A stretch of DNA of 17,741 nucleotides from JAWXBM01 sp034440115 (lineage in GTDB: Bacteria; Pseudomonadota; Gammaproteobacteria; Xanthomonadales; SZUA-36), in NCBI GenBank assembly GCA_034440115.1, contig JAWXBM010000070.1, positions 1 through 17,741 of the forward strand, given 5' to 3'. This document shows positions 7,219 to 14,151 of the stretch, piece after piece. The position numbers and the translations under genes are program-made. The notes beneath the pieces were generated by a model that searched no databases, had not been told where the DNA came from, and was given only the letters and a program-made list of their open reading frames with translations. Positions within the stretch are counted from its first letter, which is position 1, and every line of letters begins with the position of its first letter.

Positions 7219-8691
7219 ATGCCGACCTCGCGTCAAATGTTCATCAACGGCCAGTGGCAGGATGCCGCGGCTACCTTCGACGTCACCAACCCAGCCGATG
7301 GGTCGCACTATGCCAGCGTCGCGGACGCCGATGTCAGCGATGCCAGGCGGGCGATTGATGCAGCCGGTGATGCTGCAGCCGCATGGGCTGCGACACCCCA
7401 TTCCCAGCGTGCCCGGTTGCTCAATAAAGCAGCCGACGTGGTCGAGCGGCGGCAGCAGGAATTGGCAGCTGCCCTGGTTGCAGAGTCGGGCTCGTGGATT
7501 GGCAAGGCCATGTTCGAGTCTGGAGCAGCGGCCAATGTTTTGCGCGCCGCCGCAGCAGCGGCCTACCAGGTCAAAGGTGAAATACTGCCTTCGGATTACG
7601 GCAAGCTCAGCATGGTCATACGCCAGCCGCTGGGAGTGGTAGCGGTGATCTCTCCCTGGAACTTCCCCTTATTGTTGTCGACGCGCGGTATCGCAGTGGC
7701 CATGGCGGTGGGCAACACCATTGTGCTCAAGCCCTCCGAGGAAACGCCGGTGTCGGGCGGATTGTTGCTGGCCGAATGCATGGAAGAGGCCGGCATTCCG
7801 GCGGGCGTGTTCAACGTTGTGACCTGTTCCCGCGACCATGTTGCCAAGGTGGGCGAAGAGCTGGTCGCCAACCCGCGGGTCAAGGCGGTCAGCTTTACCG
7901 GTTCCACCGCAGTAGGCCGTCAGATCGGCGCATTGGCGGGTGGGCTATTGAAGAAAGCCTGCCTGGAGCTGGGTGGAAAGGACGCCATTATTGTGCTGGA
8001 CGACGCGGATATCGGGCGGGCAGTGGACGTTGCCACTTTTGGTTGCTTTATGCACCAGGGCCAGATCTGCATGTCCGGAGAGCGCATCCTGGTGCATCGA
8101 GACATAGCCGACGAGTTCACCCGGCGATTCGTCGCCAACGTCAAAACTCTGGGCGTGGGCAACCCGGCTGAAATGGGCAATGTTATCGGCCCCATCATCA
8201 ATGCCAAGCAACTGGCCGGCATCGAGTCGCAGGTCAGAGACGCCGAAGCCCACGGCGCGCGCATTGAAACCGGTGGCACTTACGCAGGCTTGTTCTATTC
8301 GCCCACCGTGTTGTCCGGGGTAACGCCAGAGATGCGAATCTTCCGCGAGGAAACGTTTGGCCCGGTGGCGGCGATTACCGTGATCGAAAATGACGAGCAG
8401 GCTATAACACTGGCCAACGACTCTGAATATGGCCTTTCGGCAGGCATTCTGACCCGCAACGAAGAGCGTGGCCTGGAGATTGCCCGGAAGTTGGAAACCG
8501 GCATGGCGCACGTCAATGATGCGCCGGTGCATGATGAAGCGATTGTGCCTTTCGGCGGCATGAAGAACAGCGGCCTGGGCCGGCACGGTGGTACTGCCTC
8601 GATTGAAACCTTCACCGAGGTACGTTGGGTAACCGTCGAGCGCGGCGGGCGTCACTTGCCGCCGCCGTTTCTAGAGAAGGCGCCGGACTGA
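7219..8691 (+). CDS. NAD(P)-dependent aldehyde dehydrogenase, benzaldehyde/vanillin dehydrogenase type
   Basis: Oxidises an aldehyde to the acid in the cytoplasm. The ATG at 7219 is chosen because AGGAG lies 7 nt upstream and the family start (MFINGQWQD) follows at once; this gives 490 residues, normal for the superfamily. Visible motifs: SPWNFPLLLSTRG with oxyanion Asn148, the cofactor-binding KPSEETP at 171-177, SFTGST at 225-230, catalytic Glu250 in LELGGKDA, catalytic Cys284 in GQICMSGER, EETFGPVA, and the C-terminal HVNDAPVHDEAIVPFGGMKN then SGLGRHGG. The HVND-VHDE-PFGGMK-SG-GR-GG ending followed by SIETFTEVRWVTV is typical of dehydrogenases for aromatic aldehydes (XylC/Vdh-like), which is the basis for the substrate guess. 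Divergent from an IclR regulator and beside remains of an aldolase and a LysR gene, it may be the last working enzyme of a lost pathway. Confidence 0.9.
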   Translation: MPTSRQMFINGQWQDAAATFDVTNPADGSHYASVADADVSDARRAIDAAGDAAAAWAATPHSQRARLLNKAADVVERRQQELAAALVAESGSWIGKAMFESGAAANVLRAAAAAAYQVKGEILPSDYGKLSMVIRQPLGVVAVISPWNFPLLLSTRGIAVAMAVGNTIVLKPSEETPVSGGLLLAECMEEAGIPAGVFNVVTCSRDHVAKVGEELVANPRVKAVSFTGSTAVGRQIGALAGGLLKKACLELGGKDAIIVLDDADIGRAVDVATFGCFMHQGQICMSGERILVHRDIADEFTRRFVANVKTLGVGNPAEMGNVIGPIINAKQLAGIESQVRDAEAHGARIETGGTYAGLFYSPTVLSGVTPEMRIFREETFGPVAAITVIENDEQAITLANDSEYGLSAGILTRNEERGLEIARKLETGMAHVNDAPVHDEAIVPFGGMKNSGLGRHGGTASIETFTEVRWVTVERGGRHLPPPFLEKAPD

Positions 8692-8842
8692 TATCGGCAT
8701 TCGTTCGGAAATCCGCGCCTCGCGCGCGACCAACACCCTGTCCCGGCTAAATAGCAAAGGCGATTGATAGCCCAATTAATGGCCAGATCCCTACAAAGTA
8801 GAAGTACATCCTCCCTATCGGACACTGAGCTTGGCGCCCACA

Positions 8843-8868
8843 ATACCTATTTTTGGTACTATGGGTAT
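8843..8868 (+). promoter_or_regulatory. Candidate operator of the ParDE-like operon
   Basis: ATACCTAT (8843-8850) and ATGGGTAT (8861-8868) form an inverted repeat with seven of eight matches and a 10-nt spacer. It lies 24 nt before the antitoxin ATG, where ParD-type antitoxins commonly bind to repress their own operon. No strong sigma-70 promoter is obvious; TACTAT (8858-8863) could be the -10. Confidence 0.3.
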
Positions 8869-8891
8869 CCATCTTGAATCACATTATTCAA

Positions 8892-9134
8892 ATGAAAAAC
8901 ACCAGCATTACATTGGGCGAGCACTTTGACCAATACATTACCGACCAGTTAGCCAGCGGTCGTTACCGCACTGCGAGTGAACTGATCCGCGAAGGCCTGC
9001 GCCTGCATGAAGAGCGAGAGCTCAAGCTTGCTGCGCTCAAAGCGGCGATTGAAGAAGGCGTTGCTTCGGGGTTGGTAAGTGAGTTTTCATTTGATCAGCT
9101 GAACCAGGAACTGGATACATTGATGGCGAAGTGA
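8892..9134 (+). CDS. parD: ParD-like type II antitoxin (ribbon-helix-helix)
   Basis: An 80-residue protein with the layout of CopG/ParD antitoxins: an N-terminal DNA-binding strand (MKNTSITLGEHFDQYITDQL), the helix-turn region SGRYRTASELIREGLRLHEE characteristic of ParD, and a charged C-terminal tail (about 50-80) that would wrap the toxin. It should neutralise the downstream ParE-like toxin and repress the operon. The ATG at 8892 is preferred over a possible in-frame TTG at 8853 because family members begin just before the TSITL strand. The stop overlaps the GTG start of the toxin by 3 nt (GTGA), as expected for a coupled pair. Confidence 0.9.
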   Translation: MKNTSITLGEHFDQYITDQLASGRYRTASELIREGLRLHEERELKLAALKAAIEEGVASGLVSEFSFDQLNQELDTLMAK

Positions 9135-9454
9135 GCCGCTTTGTCATTTCGGCCGATGCCAGGGCTGACTTACTGGCAATTGGACAATACAGCCAGAATC
9201 GATGGGGTATTGCAGCTCGAAGGCGCTACCTGTTTCGTTTTGAAACCGCGTTTGAGATGCTTGTTGTTCAACCTGGTCTGGGTGGCAATAGAGATGACAT
9301 TCGTATGGGGTTAAGAAGCTTGGTCGTAGCGCGGCACGTGATCTATTTCGATTTGATTGCAGCCGATCAAATAAGGATCATCCGAGTACTTCATCAAGCC
9401 ATGGATGTGTCGTCCCGCGCCTCATTTCTTGCGGGCCACCTCACCGCCCAATAA
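9131..9454 (+). CDS. parE: ParE/RelE-superfamily toxin
   Basis: Likely toxin partner of the preceding ParD-like antitoxin; ParE toxins poison DNA gyrase, RelE toxins cut mRNA at the ribosome. The fold signature is visible: VISADARADLLAIGQYSQNR (first strand and helix), RRRYLFRFETAFEMLVVQPG (second helix), the basic IRMGLRSLVVARHVIYFDL strands and IRIIRVLHQAMDV at the end, which is the typical ParE C-terminal strand. It starts with GTG overlapping the antitoxin stop. After the usual ParE end at about residue 92, some 15 extra residues (SSRASFLAGHLTAQ) lie within the convergent overlap with yhhQ (9394-9454), so the tail may be accidental. Confidence 0.88.
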   Translation: MSRFVISADARADLLAIGQYSQNRWGIAARRRYLFRFETAFEMLVVQPGLGGNRDDIRMGLRSLVVARHVIYFDLIAADQIRIIRVLHQAMDVSSRASFLAGHLTAQ

Positions 9455-10146
9455 ATAAACGGCGTATCAATCACCGCAATGGCAAACTTGAACACATATT
9501 TGGCCGCTGCCAGTTGCATGGCCGTGGTGAAATCCACCAAACCCCACCACACCACCAGGCCATAAATCACTGTATCCACGATTTGCGAGATCAGTGTAGA
9601 GCCGGTATTGCGCAACCACAGATGCTTGCCGTTGGTTGCATCACGGATCTTGTGGAACAGCCACACATCAAACGACTGGCTCAATAAATAAGCCAGTAAC
9701 GAACCAAAAACAAAGCGTGGCGTGTAATCGAACAAAGTTACCGTAGCCGCATGCACCGATTGCGCAAAGGCCGAGGTCTCCGGCAGGGTGGAGGGCACAA
9801 ACAGTATGCTGATTTGTGTCATCACCACCAGCGTAATGCTCACGTAAAAACCCAACATAACCGCGCGTTGCGCCTCAGCCTTACCGTACTTTTCGCTGAG
9901 TAAATCGGTGGCAAAAAAGATGCTGGAATAGAGGATCACGCCCATCGAGGTTTGCAGCCCGCCAATCACCGTGAGCTTGGGCCCCATGATATTGGCCAGC
10001 AGCAGGCTGAAAATCACCACGCCATATAAACCCGTACGGCCAAACAAACGATACGCCAGAACCGCAAAACCCAGGTCAGCAAATACGGTAATTACCCATA
10101 GCAATATCTGGTGTTCGGCAAAGAAGGGCTGGACAATTTCGGTCAT
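9394..10146 (-). CDS. yhhQ: Queuosine precursor transporter, YhhQ/VUT family
   Basis: Inner-membrane protein that takes up queuosine precursors (preQ0/preQ1) for tRNA modification. The 250 residues hold about six hydrophobic segments (roughly 14-34, 40-60, 66-80, 97-117, 142-157, 187-232). Family motifs: ANIMGPKL at 51-58, FFATDLLSEKYGKAEA at 77-92, SQSFDVWLFHKIR at 156-168, LWLRNTGSTLISQIVDT at 176-192 and a C-terminal amphipathic stretch. The start overlaps the stop of a small repeat-rich frame by ATGA (10143-10146); only a weak GGTGG lies upstream. Its last 61 nt overlap the toxin gene on the opposite strand. I looked for a preQ1 riboswitch upstream and did not see one; a 21-bp tandem array occupies that place. 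Confidence 0.9.
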   Translation of the reverse strand: MTEIVQPFFAEHQILLWVITVFADLGFAVLAYRLFGRTGLYGVVIFSLLLANIMGPKLTVIGGLQTSMGVILYSSIFFATDLLSEKYGKAEAQRAVMLGFYVSITLVVMTQISILFVPSTLPETSAFAQSVHAATVTLFDYTPRFVFGSLLAYLLSQSFDVWLFHKIRDATNGKHLWLRNTGSTLISQIVDTVIYGLVVWWGLVDFTTAMQLAAAKYVFKFAIAVIDTPFIYWAVRWPARNEARDDTSMA

Positions 10147-10331
10147 TTGGCAGATACCACCCGGTGGGTTTCGAGATCATACCGGCTGAATGTGAAGAGC
10201 GTGTAAACATCCTGCCCGTCCCGAATAACCAATCCGTCATCCCTAAAATCTAGCCCGTCATCCCCAATATCTAACCCGTCATCCCGCATATCTAACCCGT
10301 CAGTCCGCATATCTAACCCGTCAGTCCGCAT
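10143..10331 (-). CDS. Possible 62-aa heptapeptide-repeat ORF coupled to yhhQ
   Basis: Because the array repeat is 21 bp, its minus strand reads as in-frame heptapeptides of the type MR(T/D)DGLD, five or six times, followed by a unique tail (VYTLFTFSRYDLETHRVVSA then K). The stop TGA overlaps the yhhQ ATG as ATGA. The overlap and the unrepeated tail suggest that something may be translated, but a TAG lies in frame just before the first repeat, no Shine-Dalgarno is seen, and substitutions between units change amino acids as often as not. I regard it as probably non-coding. Confidence 0.2.
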   Translation of the reverse strand: MRTDGLDMRTDGLDMRDDGLDIGDDGLDFRDDGLVIRDGQDVYTLFTFSRYDLETHRVVSAK

Positions 10332-10388
10332 ATCTAACCCGTCAGTCCGAATAAACTAACCCGTCATCCCGGACTCGATCCGGGATCC
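10217..10388. repeat. 21-bp tandem array ending in a CCCGGA/TCCGGG palindrome
   Basis: CGTC recurs at 10235, 10256, 10277, 10298, 10319, 10340 and 10362 (steps of 21, last step 22), with an outlier at 10217. The units follow CGTCATCCCNNNTATCTAAC with variants CGTCAGTCCG in the middle. The array ends in a hairpin, ATCCCGGA (10366-10373), five-base loop, TCCGGGAT (10379-10386), a form of the common GTCATCCCGG-type REP sequence. The array fills most of the gap between yhhQ and the AraC gene. Its period is close to two helical turns, so any protein contacting the CGTC box would line up on one face of the DNA. Confidence 0.85.
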
Positions 10389-10464
10389 AATTCAACATTG
10401 ACCGAGGATTCCGAGTCAAAGCTTCCACTGCTGCTCACGCCCCTTACCCACGTCCAGCATGCCG

Positions 10465-10515
10465 CAATCAAGACAACGAATTCCTCCAAACAAACAGGCT
10501 TTCTACCGCAGAAGA
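10465..10515 (+). repeat. Dispersed intergenic element, copy A (partial)
   Basis: AATCAAGACAACGAATTCCT at about 10466-10485, continuing CCAAACAAACAGG and CCGCAGAAGA, matches copies at 15756-15778 and 17086-17130. The upstream half differs from the other two copies: here a GTCATCCCGG palindrome about 80 nt earlier stands in for their TTCCAGAC hairpin. The rest of the 10389-10635 stretch is AT-balanced and shows no gene that I recognise. Confidence 0.6.
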
Positions 10516-10635
10516 AAACGCAGTACTGGCCGGATATGGCCAGGAGCAAGGGCGGTTTGTTAACCCGCTCTGGCTTTGCATTCAAAACGTGGATATGACA
10601 CATTGCCGCCTATCGGTTCTGCGAGGATCGGCAAA

Positions 10636-11715
10636 ATGCCGTCACCCATCATGCCAAATGCTACCGGCCAGGCTTTCAGCATCAGCAAAGCCTTGCAGGA
10701 TTGGCATGGGATGATTTGCGGCCAGCCAAACTCAATTGCGGGGAGGGCAGAGCCGTCCGAAGCTGATTCCGCTGCCAGCAAGTCAATAGACACTCAATCC
10801 CCACGCGCCGAAATCGCCTTTTTCAACACGCCTATCTCCAAGGCGCTGGGCGATGGATCGATGGATCTGATTGCCTTTGACGAAGACTTTCTCATGTTGG
10901 GCATGCGCGGCAAGTTCCACCAGCATCTGAATTACCAAGTGATGGGCGAGGGCTGGACCCGTCTGCACTTTCGTAAAGCCGCACGCACGCAGATGGATTT
11001 TGCTGGCATCGGTGGCAGCGAACTGGAGGGTCCGTTGTGCCAGATCCTGCATCAGCCGCAAGGCGTGCATGATGTGGAGTGGATTGAAGGTGCCGCAGCG
11101 CTGGACTGGATTACTCTGTTCCTGCGCCCACAAATGTTGGTGGATCGTTTCAGAATGGATACCAGCGAACTGGCTCAGCCGTTCCAGCGTTTGGCCCACG
11201 GCGCCGATGACTTTCTGTTGAAAAACTGGTCTTTATCCGCAGCCATGACGCTGGCCATGGACCAGATCTTGAGCAACCCCTTCCATGGCGACCTGCGCCG
11301 CGTGCACATGGAAGCCAAGGCCACCGAGCTGGTGTGCCTGATGTCGCAAGTACTGAGCGAACGCAGTGTTACCGACACAGCGGTCAAGCTGGGCGCGCGT
11401 GATATTCAGGCCTTGCATGAAGTGCGCCGCCTGTTGGCACAAAGCTTTGAGCATCGTCCCAGCCTGGAGCATCTGTCCCGCCAGGTGGGCATCAACCGCA
11501 ACAAGCTGACTTTTGGTTTTCGTCATTTGTTTGGCAGCTCCATCTCCGAGTTCTGTCTCGAGTTACGTTTGCAGGAAGCCTGCAGATTACTGCACGAAAC
11601 CACCTTGCCAGTGGCGCTGATTGCCGAGCGTACCGGTTATGCGCAAGCGGCAGCGTTCTCCAATGCCATCCGTCAACGTTTTGGGCAAACACCCCTGCAA
11701 GTACGCAAAGGCTGA
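10636..11715 (+). CDS. AraC-family transcriptional regulator
   Basis: DNA-binding regulator of 359 residues, probably controlling the receptor operon that follows. The C-terminal ~95 residues are a double helix-turn-helix AraC domain: first HTH PSLEHLSRQVGINRNKLTFG then FRHLFGSS, linker ISEFCLELRLQEACRLL, second HTH LPVALIAERTGYAQAAAFSN with QRFGQTPLQVR. The N-terminal ~260 residues would bind a ligand and do not suggest a particular one. The layout recalls PchR-like regulators that sit next to TonB receptors. The ATG at 10636 is chosen because GAGGAT precedes it by about 8 nt; an in-frame TTG at 10576 would add 20 residues without ribosome-binding support. It ends 179 nt before the receptor start. 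Confidence 0.88.
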   Translation: MPSPIMPNATGQAFSISKALQDWHGMICGQPNSIAGRAEPSEADSAASKSIDTQSPRAEIAFFNTPISKALGDGSMDLIAFDEDFLMLGMRGKFHQHLNYQVMGEGWTRLHFRKAARTQMDFAGIGGSELEGPLCQILHQPQGVHDVEWIEGAAALDWITLFLRPQMLVDRFRMDTSELAQPFQRLAHGADDFLLKNWSLSAAMTLAMDQILSNPFHGDLRRVHMEAKATELVCLMSQVLSERSVTDTAVKLGARDIQALHEVRRLLAQSFEHRPSLEHLSRQVGINRNKLTFGFRHLFGSSISEFCLELRLQEACRLLHETTLPVALIAERTGYAQAAAFSNAIRQRFGQTPLQVRKG

Positions 11716-11813
11716 AAGCCCCGACATCGTGCCTGGTTCGGAAAGTGCCGCCAACGAAAGAAATTGTGCCGTGGGCGACATTTTGCTGTTGGTTACCCTC
11801 CTACCATCTGCAA

Positions 11814-11875
11814 CTGTGCCGATAGTGATGCGCAAGCCAATGTGGCTTGCGGCTTTGTGCTATCGGTTGTCACAG
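11814..11875 (+). promoter_or_regulatory. Nested stem structure in the receptor leader
   Basis: Three stems nest: CGCAAGCC (11831-11838) pairs with GGCTTGCG (11844-11851) around a 5-nt loop; CCGATAG (11819-11825) pairs with CTATCGG (11860-11866); and CTGTG (11814-11818) pairs with CACAG (11871-11875) across a TTGT bulge. All arms are perfect. The structure ends 8 nt before the receptor Shine-Dalgarno (AGGAG, 11884-11888). It might be a bipartite operator, a leader RNA switch, or the 3' end stem of the AraC transcript; no T-tract follows, which weakens the last option. Confidence 0.5.
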
Positions 11876-11894
11876 GCACAGCCAGGAGAAAAAT

Positions 11895-14141
11895 ATGCGC
11901 GCAACAATGGCCCCGCAAACTTCATGTTTCCGTCTAGTCCGTCGTGCAACGGTTTTGCAGACATTGTTTATGTCAGTCATTTTGTTGCCCGTCCAGGTTG
12001 CCTGGGCACAAACAGCGGCTTCCGATAACGAAGCCCAGGCTCCGGGTCTTATTGAAGAAGTGGTGGTGACCGCCCGCCATCGCGAAGAAAGCCTGCAGGA
12101 AGTGCCGCTGTCCATTTCGGCCATCAATGGCGACACCATTGCCCAGGAGCGCATCATCAGCCTGCAGGGGCTGGAATACTCCGTTCCTAACCTGGTATTT
12201 GGTGAAACCGGTTCCTCGGGCGAGACTTTTATTGGCATACGCGGCATCGGTGACTTTTCGCGCAACATTGGCTTTGATACTCGGGTAGGTGTGTACATGG
12301 ATGGCGTGTTCGCCGGCCAATCCCTATCGGTGGACCAGGGGCTGGTGGACATTGCGCAAGTGGAAGTGCTGCGCGGGCCGCAAGGTACCCTGTTTGGTAA
12401 AAACAGCTCTTCAGGCGTGATCAACATTGTGAGCAACAGGCCGGTTATTGGCCAGGACGGTGGCACCAGCAGTGGCGAGTTGCGCTTGCGTGCTGGTAAT
12501 CTCGATACCCTGGGGGGTACGGGCATTATCAGTATTCCCCTCGGCGACACCGTGGCTGCGCGCTTCGCCGTGATGGCACAGAACCAGGATGGCTATATCG
12601 ACAACCTGTTCAATGGCAAGAACCTGATGACCAACGATTATGTGCTGGGGCGCGGCAGCTTGCGGTTCCGGCCCAGTGATGCGCTGGATATTAACTGGAC
12701 CTTCGACGTGCGCAGTCAGGACAATGACCTGGTGTTCCTGGAGCCCGATGCTTCATTTGAAAATACTGTGGGAAACCCGCAGGCCGCACCCGCTTACGTG
12801 GTTGACCAGGATGCCGACCTGATTGATGAAACCGATGGCTGGGGCACTGGCTTGACGGTGGATTACAATCTGGCCAATGACTTTGTGCTCACCTCCATTA
12901 CCGGCTACCGCAGCGTAGACCGTAAAGTGGGCAGCGATGAGGATGCCACGCGGGTATTTACCTTGAACGCGCGCTACTTTGCAGACGACTTTGCTCATTT
13001 CACCCAGGAATTGCGACTGGCATCTCCGGGCGATCAACGTTTCCGTTACGTACTGGGCGCCTACTACTTTGACCAGACTGCAGACACCGACCGCAAAGTA
13101 GCGTTAGGCCCAGGCTTTGGTGGCCCCTCGCAGGGTGTTGACGCAGCCGTGCAGGATTCATCCGTCGACACGCAAAGCTGGGCTTTATTCATAAACGGCA
13201 ACTTTGATGTAACGGACCGCGTTTCAATCAGTGGTGGCTTACGCTGGACAGATGAAAGCAAGGATGCCGCTATTCACCAGATGGTGTTCCCCGGCTTTGG
13301 TCTCGCCCTGTTGGTCGACGAGGCTTTTACGCGCGATGAAAACTACCTCACCGCCACCGCCAGTGTGAACTTCCAGATCAATGAACAGATGAACAGCTAT
13401 TTCACCTACGCCAATGGCTACAAAAGTGGCGGTTGGAACGTGGACCTGGTGGCATCAACCGATGACCTGCCCTACGAAGAAGAAACCGTCGATAGTTACG
13501 AGGTGGGCCTGAAATCCGACCTGCTGGATGGCAAGCTGCGGCTCAACCTGTCGGCCTTCTACGCAACCTACGATGACTATCAGGTGTTCCAGTTCCGTTT
13601 CGACCCGTTCAGCGGCACTACCGCGTTGCTGGTATCGAATGCCGCCCAGGTCACCACCATGGGTTTTGAAGCGGAAGGCACGGCTATTTTTGGAGATGCC
13701 TTCAGCCTGGATTTTGGCGTGGGCTACACCAACGCATCGTTTGATGATTTCCCAGGTGGTGCCGTTGACGGCACAACCGGAGCGCCGGTGAACGTGGCCG
13801 GTAATGTGCTGCCGCGTGCGCCTGAATGGACACTGGCTTTAACCGGCCGTTACCAGTTCCAACTGGGCTCGACAGCCAACTCGCTGATGTTGAACTACAC
13901 CTATCGCGACAGCCAGTATTTCAATCCCGACAACCTGGCCAACTCATACCAACCTGCCTATGGCTTGTGGAATGCCGCCTGGGATATCGACTTCAATGAG
14001 CACTGGGGCCTGGCTTTGTATGGCCGTAACCTGGGTGATAGCGAATATCGAAGCATGCGTGGCATCAGCTTCCTCGGCATACCTTTCAGCCTGTATGCGC
14101 AAACGCGCACCTACGGCGTAGAAGCAATTTTCCGCTTTTGA
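11895..14141 (+). CDS. TonB-dependent outer-membrane receptor
   Basis: Ligand-gated outer-membrane porin energised by TonB-ExbB-ExbD. The ATG at 11895 has AGGAG 6 nt upstream and gives 748 residues. A signal peptide ends around residue 38 (VLQTLFMSVILLPVQVAWA-Q). A TonB box lies at 52-61 (LIEEVVVTAR). The plug domain follows (about 62-190, with SLQEVPLSISAI, GIRGIGDFSRN, GVYMDGVFAG, VEVLRGPQGTLFGKNSSSGV and INIVSNRP), then a 22-strand barrel with aromatic-rich strands such as NSYFTYANGYKSGGWNVDL and a terminal phenylalanine (VEAIFRF). The plug class is that of receptors abundant in marine and soil gammaproteobacteria and sphingomonads, with diverse organic substrates; it gives no clear sign of an iron-siderophore. 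It lies between an AraC regulator and an amidohydrolase, so the imported compound may be hydrolysed by the latter. Confidence 0.93.
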   Translation: MRATMAPQTSCFRLVRRATVLQTLFMSVILLPVQVAWAQTAASDNEAQAPGLIEEVVVTARHREESLQEVPLSISAINGDTIAQERIISLQGLEYSVPNLVFGETGSSGETFIGIRGIGDFSRNIGFDTRVGVYMDGVFAGQSLSVDQGLVDIAQVEVLRGPQGTLFGKNSSSGVINIVSNRPVIGQDGGTSSGELRLRAGNLDTLGGTGIISIPLGDTVAARFAVMAQNQDGYIDNLFNGKNLMTNDYVLGRGSLRFRPSDALDINWTFDVRSQDNDLVFLEPDASFENTVGNPQAAPAYVVDQDADLIDETDGWGTGLTVDYNLANDFVLTSITGYRSVDRKVGSDEDATRVFTLNARYFADDFAHFTQELRLASPGDQRFRYVLGAYYFDQTADTDRKVALGPGFGGPSQGVDAAVQDSSVDTQSWALFINGNFDVTDRVSISGGLRWTDESKDAAIHQMVFPGFGLALLVDEAFTRDENYLTATASVNFQINEQMNSYFTYANGYKSGGWNVDLVASTDDLPYEEETVDSYEVGLKSDLLDGKLRLNLSAFYATYDDYQVFQFRFDPFSGTTALLVSNAAQVTTMGFEAEGTAIFGDAFSLDFGVGYTNASFDDFPGGAVDGTTGAPVNVAGNVLPRAPEWTLALTGRYQFQLGSTANSLMLNYTYRDSQYFNPDNLANSYQPAYGLWNAAWDIDFNEHWGLALYGRNLGDSEYRSMRGISFLGIPFSLYAQTRTYGVEAIFRF

Positions 14142-14151
14142 GGCCGCTGCC

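Noticed and set aside
7945..8655. Minus-strand 236-aa frame inside the aldehyde dehydrogenase
   Set aside because: Antisense shadow of an intact, well-conserved gene.
10147..10230. preQ1 riboswitch ahead of yhhQ
   Set aside because: YhhQ genes are sometimes under such control, but no stem-loop with an A-rich tail of that class is visible here.
10217..10388. CRISPR-like array
   Set aside because: The repeated box is only about 10 nt with 11-nt fillers that are themselves similar to one another; there are no cas genes and no spacer-length unique sequences.
11831..11858. Intrinsic terminator of the AraC gene
   Set aside because: The stem is strong but is followed by GCTTTGTG rather than a T-tract, and it nests within larger pairings, so a plain terminator is not the best reading.
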